A DNA stretch of 47,835 bases from Firmicutes bacterium UBA2530 (GTDB lineage: Bacteria; Bacillota; Clostridia; Tissierellales; Sedimentibacteraceae). Position 1 is the stretch's first letter. Every line of letters begins with the position of its first letter. The stretch is taken from positions 1-47,835 of the forward strand of contig DDNC01000001.1 in the NCBI GenBank assembly GCA_002340985.1. Direction: 5' to 3'. The notes beneath the pieces are model-generated. The model was not told where the DNA came from. It did no database searches and saw only the letters and a program-made list of their open reading frames with translations. Below are positions 43,772 to 47,835 of the stretch, piece by piece. The position numbers and the translations under genes were made by a program.

Positions 43772-44804
43772 CAAATACCTCCCTTTTACATTTATTGTGT
43801 GTTCTCTTGCATGGCAGAACAGCTGTTGGTGCAAATTCATGTTCCAACCAGCACATTGTTTTATGTGTAATAGACACATTATACTCCATTGGCATAGTAT
43901 TGTAACATATCTCCATGGCATAATCACACCTTGCAGCGAATGGACATCCCTTTGGCGGAGAAAACAAATCCGGCGGAGTGCCTTCTATAGGGTCAAGTTC
44001 CTCATCCTTGGATATTTCTAAGCTTGCTATTGAGCATAATAATCCGGAGGTATAAGGATGTTTTGTATTATAAAATATATCATCTGCCAAACCACTTTCT
44101 ATGATTTTCCCCCCATACATGACTAATACTCTGTCGCACATTTTGGCTATTACACCTAAATCATGGGTAATTAATATAATTGATGTATTAAGTTTTTTTT
44201 GCAAGTCTTTAAGTAAATCCAAAATCTGAGCTTCAATGGTAACATCTAAAGAAGTAGTTGGCTCATCTGCAATTACAACACTTGGATTTCCTACTAAAGC
44301 TATGGCTATCATAACTCTTTGTTTCATACCGCCGCTCAGTTCATGCGGGTATTGGTTATATCTTCTTTCGCCATCAGAAATGCCAACTAACTTCAATATC
44401 TCTAAGGCCTTTTCCTTCAATTCCTTTTTACTATAAAGTTTTCTCTGTACAAATATTTCCTCTATTTGTTTACCTATTTTCATAGTAGGATTCAAAGATG
44501 TCATGGGGTCCTGGAATATAAAGCCTATTTCCACACCTCTGATCTTTCTCATCTCCACATCAGTCATCTTTGTTATATCCCGGCCCTTGTAAAGGATAGA
44601 TCCGCTTTCAAAAAATCCCGGTGGTTCAGGATTAAGCCTTAAGAGACACTGTGCCGTTACGCTTTTTCCACAGCCTGATTCTCCAACTATGCCTACTATT
44701 TCACCTTCATTAACATCAAAACTGATACCCCTGACAGACTTTATTATTCCACCATAAGTTTTAAAAGAAAAACTTAAATCTTTAACTTCTATTATTTTTT
44801 TCAT
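43755..44804 (-). CDS. oppD: Oligopeptide/dipeptide ABC transporter ATPase (OppD/DppD)
   Basis: The 349-residue ATPase has Walker A GESGCGKS, signature LSGGMKQRVMIAIAL and Walker B VVIADEPTTSLD, with the C-terminal peptide-transporter extension (HPYTSGLLCSI...GCPFAARCDYAMEIC). The ribosome site is AAGGATG. It forms the ATPase heterodimer with OppF. Confidence 0.93.
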   Translation of the reverse strand: MKKIIEVKDLSFSFKTYGGIIKSVRGISFDVNEGEIVGIVGESGCGKSVTAQCLLRLNPEPPGFFESGSILYKGRDITKMTDVEMRKIRGVEIGFIFQDPMTSLNPTMKIGKQIEEIFVQRKLYSKKELKEKALEILKLVGISDGERRYNQYPHELSGGMKQRVMIAIALVGNPSVVIADEPTTSLDVTIEAQILDLLKDLQKKLNTSIILITHDLGVIAKMCDRVLVMYGGKIIESGLADDIFYNTKHPYTSGLLCSIASLEISKDEELDPIEGTPPDLFSPPKGCPFAARCDYAMEICYNTMPMEYNVSITHKTMCWLEHEFAPTAVLPCKRTHNKCKREVFDGTSN

Positions 44805-44821
44805 TACGCCACATCCTTAAT

Positions 44822-45763
44822 TTATTCAGTTCCTCTGAGTTTAGGATCCAGTGCATCTCTTAATCCGTCACCCAAAAGATTTAAGGCCAACATAGTAGTA
44901 CATATAAAAAATGATGGTATAAACAGCTGATATGGGTAAATCCTTAAAAGTTTGGCACCGGATTTCGCCAATATGCCCCAGCTGCACTCCGGAGGAGCTA
45001 TACCAAGTCCAATGTAGCTTAAGAATGCTTCATTGAATATAGCTTTTGGTACCGCCATCGTTAAATTTGTGATTATTAATCCCATAATATTAGGTATTAT
45101 ATGTTTAACTATAATTGCAAGATCACTTGTTCCAAGCACCTTAGCGGCAGATACAAAATCTTGTTCTTTAAGTCTTAGAACTTCTCCCCTTACAAATCTG
45201 GCCGTGCCTATCCAGCCAACAATAACCATGGCAATAATCAATGATGTAATTCCTTGCCCCAAGACAACCATTACCAAAATAGAAACTATAAGGTATGGGA
45301 TTCCATACATTACATCTATAATTCTCATGAGGACCGTATCCAATGTTCCGCCATAATATCCAGACATACCGCCTACGAGGCCGCCTATAACTGTATTCAG
45401 TATTGTAGCTATAAAGCCGATAGATAAAGAAACCCTTGCCCCCCTCCAGATTCTGGTCCATAAATCTCTACCCAATTCATCCGTTCCAAACCAGTGTTCA
45501 GATGATATAAATTGATTCATTTTTGATGAATTAATTTCTGTATAGCTGTATTTGTTCATCATCGGTCCAAATATGGCAAGAATGGTATAACAAATTATTA
45601 TAATCAGTCCTGCAAATGCAACCTTATTTTTCTTTATCCTTCGCCAAGCATCCTTCCAATAAGTTAAATTAGGACGTGTGATTGCCTCCATTTTTTTGAT
45701 ATTCTTACCAATTAAAACAAACTGTGATTTATCTAAGTTTTTTTCTATCTCTAAATTAGACAT
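44822..45763 (-). CDS. oppC: Oligopeptide/dipeptide ABC permease (OppC/DppC)
   Basis: The 313-residue permease has a cytoplasmic N-terminus, a first helix (KVAFAGLIIIICYTILAIFGP), a conserved HWFGTDELGRDLWTRIWRGARVSL stretch and five further helices. The permease motif is near EAFLSYIGLGIAPP. The ATG at 45763 follows TAGGTG and lies seven bases after the oppB stop; a TTG at 45784 is less likely. Confidence 0.93.
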   Translation of the reverse strand: MSNLEIEKNLDKSQFVLIGKNIKKMEAITRPNLTYWKDAWRRIKKNKVAFAGLIIIICYTILAIFGPMMNKYSYTEINSSKMNQFISSEHWFGTDELGRDLWTRIWRGARVSLSIGFIATILNTVIGGLVGGMSGYYGGTLDTVLMRIIDVMYGIPYLIVSILVMVVLGQGITSLIIAMVIVGWIGTARFVRGEVLRLKEQDFVSAAKVLGTSDLAIIVKHIIPNIMGLIITNLTMAVPKAIFNEAFLSYIGLGIAPPECSWGILAKSGAKLLRIYPYQLFIPSFFICTTMLALNLLGDGLRDALDPKLRGTE

Positions 45764-45770
45764 TTGGCAC

Positions 45771-46691
45771 CTACTTTCCGGCAATTCTTATTCTTGGGTC
45801 AATTATTCCATACAATATATCAACAATCATGTTAGCTAACACTAAAAATACTCCATAAAATACCGTCATGCCCAAGACAAGAGAGTAATCCAAGTTTTGA
45901 ACACTTTGTACATAGTATTTACCCATGCCTGGGATTGCATATATGGATTCTATTACAAATGTTCCTGTAAGCACACTTGCTATGGTAGGTCCAAGTACTG
46001 TAACAACAGGCATAATTGCATTTCTAACCTGATGCTTATAGGTTATCCTAAATTTTGAAATACCTTTAGACTTTGCAGTTTTAATGTAATCTTGCTGTAC
46101 AACTTCCAACATACTGGCTCTCATTAACCTTGATACCATGGCTAAGGTATAAAACCCTAAAGCTATAGAAGGAAGTATCGTGTATTTAATGCCTTGGTAC
46201 TGTGCAACAGGTAAAAGTCCCCACCTTATGCCAAAAAAGTACTGCAGCAAAGCCCCTATAATAAAGTCCGGCACGGATGTACCTACGATAGCTATTAATA
46301 CGCAGCCATAATCTAAAACTTTTCCTCTGTATAAGGCGGCAATAATGCCTAAAACAAGACCGAAAGAAATTGAAATTGACAAGGCCCTCATGCCCAAGTC
46401 AAATGAATAAGGAAATGATTCGCCTATTATTTTGTTTACCGACTGATTTACATACTTTAAAGAGTAACCAAAATCTCCTTTAAGTATATTTTTTAGATAT
46501 GTAAAATATTGCACGCTCAGCGGTTTGTCAAATCCATAATACTTTTCCATATTTGCTTTGATTTCAGGCGTCATCTTATCGTTTGTAAATGGGTCTCCTG
46601 GCATTAACCTTACAAGTATAAATACTACGGTAATTAATACCAAGATGGTTATAATAGAAATCACCAATCTTTTTAATATATATTTACCCAT
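45771..46691 (-). CDS. oppB: Oligopeptide/dipeptide ABC permease (OppB/DppB)
   Basis: The 306-residue permease has six helices, starting MGKYILKRLVISIITILVLITVVFILVRLMPGDPF, which is diagnostic of OppB/DppB. The C-terminal motif is VLTGTFVIESIYAIPGMGKYYVQSV. The ribosome site is GAGGTGA. It is separated from the binding-protein gene by a terminator-like hairpin and a 37-codon ORF. Confidence 0.93.
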   Translation of the reverse strand: MGKYILKRLVISIITILVLITVVFILVRLMPGDPFTNDKMTPEIKANMEKYYGFDKPLSVQYFTYLKNILKGDFGYSLKYVNQSVNKIIGESFPYSFDLGMRALSISISFGLVLGIIAALYRGKVLDYGCVLIAIVGTSVPDFIIGALLQYFFGIRWGLLPVAQYQGIKYTILPSIALGFYTLAMVSRLMRASMLEVVQQDYIKTAKSKGISKFRITYKHQVRNAIMPVVTVLGPTIASVLTGTFVIESIYAIPGMGKYYVQSVQNLDYSLVLGMTVFYGVFLVLANMIVDILYGIIDPRIRIAGK

Positions 46692-46708
46692 GATTTCACC
46701 TCAATTTA

Positions 46709-46822
46709 TTAAAGCTCTAAAAGATCCCTTCTTGAGTTTGTTAAACTTTCATTTGGAGGTCTTGAAACAAAAAAGCCATCTATTTTATTTTTGTCTAAAT
46801 ACCTAATAAGTTTTGATAGCAT
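46709..46822 (-). CDS. 37-residue ORF between binding-protein and permease genes
   Basis: An ATG at 46822 follows AAAGGAGG, one of the best ribosome sites in the window. It opens 37 codons starting MLSKLIRYLDKNKIDGFFVSR and ending RRDLLEL, 17 bases before oppB. The sequence resembles the first helix and strand of the creatinase-like N-terminal domain of M24 Xaa-Pro peptidases (KL...YL..N.IDGF.V..PPN), so it may be the remnant of such a gene or a leader peptide whose translation feeds oppB. Either reading is inference. Confidence 0.5.
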   Translation of the reverse strand: MLSKLIRYLDKNKIDGFFVSRPPNESLTNSRRDLLEL

Positions 46823-46848
46823 TTTTACCTCCTTTTTTATACTCTGTC

Positions 46849-46887
46849 AAATAAAAAGATGATAGGTAGTATATCATCTTTTTATTT
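46849..46887 (-). terminator. Intercistronic terminator after the peptide-binding protein gene
   Basis: AAATAAAAAGATGATA and TATCATCTTTTTATTT form a perfect 16-bp stem with a seven-base loop, 15 bases after the stop. The 3' arm holds five T. It probably lets only part of the transcripts reach oppBCDF, which keeps the binding protein in excess. Confidence 0.75.
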
Positions 46888-46902
46888 GAAGGGTTCTTAT
46901 GA

Positions 46903-47835
46903 TTACTTTTCTATATCTGCAAACATGTAATCATAGTTTATACCAACAAAATACGTTTCAAATCCTTTAACCTTTGGACTTAAAAGCATAGCATTTCTTC
47001 TTAATTGAAGAGGAACTATTCCGCCATCTTCAAGCAATGTTTTTTCTGCGTTAAATAATGCATCCATTCTTTCTTTAGGGTTAGTGTTGGTTAATGCTTC
47101 TTTTATATAATTATCATATACTGTACTGCTGTAAGAACCATGATTATAAGGTGAGCCTGTTGGCCATAGCTCTAAGTAAGACATTGGATCCGGATAATCC
47201 GGTACCCACCCTGTTACAACCATTTGGAAATCATGATCTGATTCCATTTTTAATCTTTGTTTGTAAGGAACCTGTCTGATTTTAATAGTTATGCCTAAAG
47301 CTGTTTGTATTTGATTTTGTAATACTTCAGCTTCAATGCGCGTACGTTCTGCATCTGTTGTTAACAACTCAATTTCAATCTTAGAAGGATCCGTAACTCC
47401 CAATTCAGTCATTGCCTTTGCCAAATGCTCTTTTGCCTTGCCAACATCACCTTTTACAGGAAATGCACTATATGGATATTCATCACCATACTCGCCATTA
47501 ACACCTTTTACTTGTGGCAATACATATCTTGTGTTTGAATGATAAAGGTTTCTGCTGCTAAGAAGCACATAATCTTCACGGTCCAAAGCATAGTTTATAG
47601 CAAGTCTTAAATCTTTGCTCTTTAACGGGTTAGAGCCATCCATGTTTAGTTTTATAAAGTCGTTAGCACCATCATAATAATATATAACCCCATCCTGATA
47701 GTTTGAAAGTACTTCGGCAGGAACGTTAACTTGGTCAAGTTCACCCTTTTCAAACATCGCAACTGCAGTCATTGGATCTGTAACTGTTAAAATTTGAACT
47801 TCATCAAGATTTCCTGTGACCTCTTTTCTATATCT
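46903..47835 (-). CDS. oppA: Peptide ABC transporter substrate-binding protein (partial, 3' part)
   Basis: The frame runs open to the right edge without a start, so this is the C-terminal 310 residues of a family-5 solute-binding protein (normally about 500-600). Family stretches include LRLAINYALDREDYV, an EIELLTTDAERTRIEAEVLQNQIQTALGI block and the tryptophan/proline-rich GWVPDYPDPMSYLELW. It binds oligo- or dipeptides outside the cell and delivers them to OppBCDF. The signal peptide and lipobox should lie beyond the window. Confidence 0.92.
   Translation of the reverse strand, partial: RYRKEVTGNLDEVQILTVTDPMTAVAMFEKGELDQVNVPAEVLSNYQDGVIYYYDGANDFIKLNMDGSNPLKSKDLRLAINYALDREDYVLLSSRNLYHSNTRYVLPQVKGVNGEYGDEYPYSAFPVKGDVGKAKEHLAKAMTELGVTDPSKIEIELLTTDAERTRIEAEVLQNQIQTALGITIKIRQVPYKQRLKMESDHDFQMVVTGWVPDYPDPMSYLELWPTGSPYNHGSYSSTVYDNYIKEALTNTNPKERMDALFNAEKTLLEDGGIVPLQLRRNAMLLSPKVKGFETYFVGINYDYMFADIEK

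Noticed and set aside
43772..43927. 52-residue N-terminal extension of OppF
   Set aside because: It is only the oppD end read in another frame; the ATG at 43771 has GGGAGGT and matches the family start.
1..47835. CRISPR arrays, intact insertion sequences, prophage, tRNA or rRNA genes
   Set aside because: Reading the intergenic regions gave no regular spacer-repeat arrays, transposase or integrase frames, or recognisable tRNA/rRNA sequence. A covariance-model or tRNAscan search was not possible here.

Overview
The window reads as chromosome of a low-GC, anaerobic, spore-forming Firmicute of the Clostridia/Tissierellia type. Four things suggest this: strong AGGAGG-type ribosome sites on nearly every gene; a split glycine decarboxylase (GcvPA plus GcvPB) under a glycine riboswitch; a GerMN-domain spore-germination-type protein; and a large, Alu-domain-bearing SRP RNA. 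The abundance of amino-acid and peptide uptake, peptidase and glycine-catabolism genes fits an amino-acid fermenter (Sedimentibacter-like is my guess; it cannot be proven from this sequence). No rRNA, tRNA, CRISPR array, intact insertion sequence or prophage was seen.

Layout. 0-1.6 kb: cupin-PocR-histidine kinase sensor. 1.8-4.2 kb: four-gene alkylation-repair operon (AlkA, AdaA, Ogt and a CCG-domain Fe-S protein), each joined by an ATGA overlap. 4.4-5.7 kb: chemoreceptor behind a sigma-D-like promoter. 6.0-7.6 kb: guaA. 7.7-12.7 kb: TetR regulator divergent from a MacB-like ABC efflux set (ATPase, FtsX permease, HlyD-type adaptor). 12.7-18.8 kb: glycine riboswitch and the operon gcvT-gcvH-gcvPA-gcvPB-lpdA. 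18.8-21.1 kb: flavodoxin-like protein, an Asn/Gln-rich protein and an MFS transporter. 21.1-24.5 kb: run of M42 peptidase, AEC transporter, TrmH/SpoU methyltransferase and flavin reductase. 24.7-26.9 kb: a 55-residue small protein and an S9 peptidase. 27-29.1 kb: IclR regulator divergent from an alanine-glyoxylate-type aminotransferase. 29.2-34.5 kb: branched-chain amino-acid transporter livJ-H-M-G-F with a CBS-ACT protein at its 3' end. 34.8-37.3 kb: two small unknown proteins, a GerMN protein and a membrane zinc-ribbon protein. 37.4-38.4 kb: ECF S component and SRP RNA. 38.5-42.2 kb: heterodimeric ABC exporter. 42.2-42.8 kb: gene-poor remnant. 42.8-47.8 kb: oligopeptide/dipeptide ABC transporter, whose binding-protein gene runs off the right edge.

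How the parts fit. Peptides enter through Opp/Dpp, are cut by the M42 and S9 peptidases, and free amino acids enter through Liv. The aminotransferase could make glycine from glyoxylate, and the riboswitch-controlled cleavage system oxidises glycine to CO2, NH3, methylene-THF and NADH. That physiological link is inference. I did not find a clearly new multi-gene system. The most distinctive items are the Fe-S protein fixed into the alkylation-repair operon, the CBS-ACT protein tied to the Liv operon, several overlooked small ORFs (37, 55 and 72 residues), the Asn/Gln-rich protein, and an orphan plus-strand terminator in a decayed stretch at 42.2-42.8 kb.
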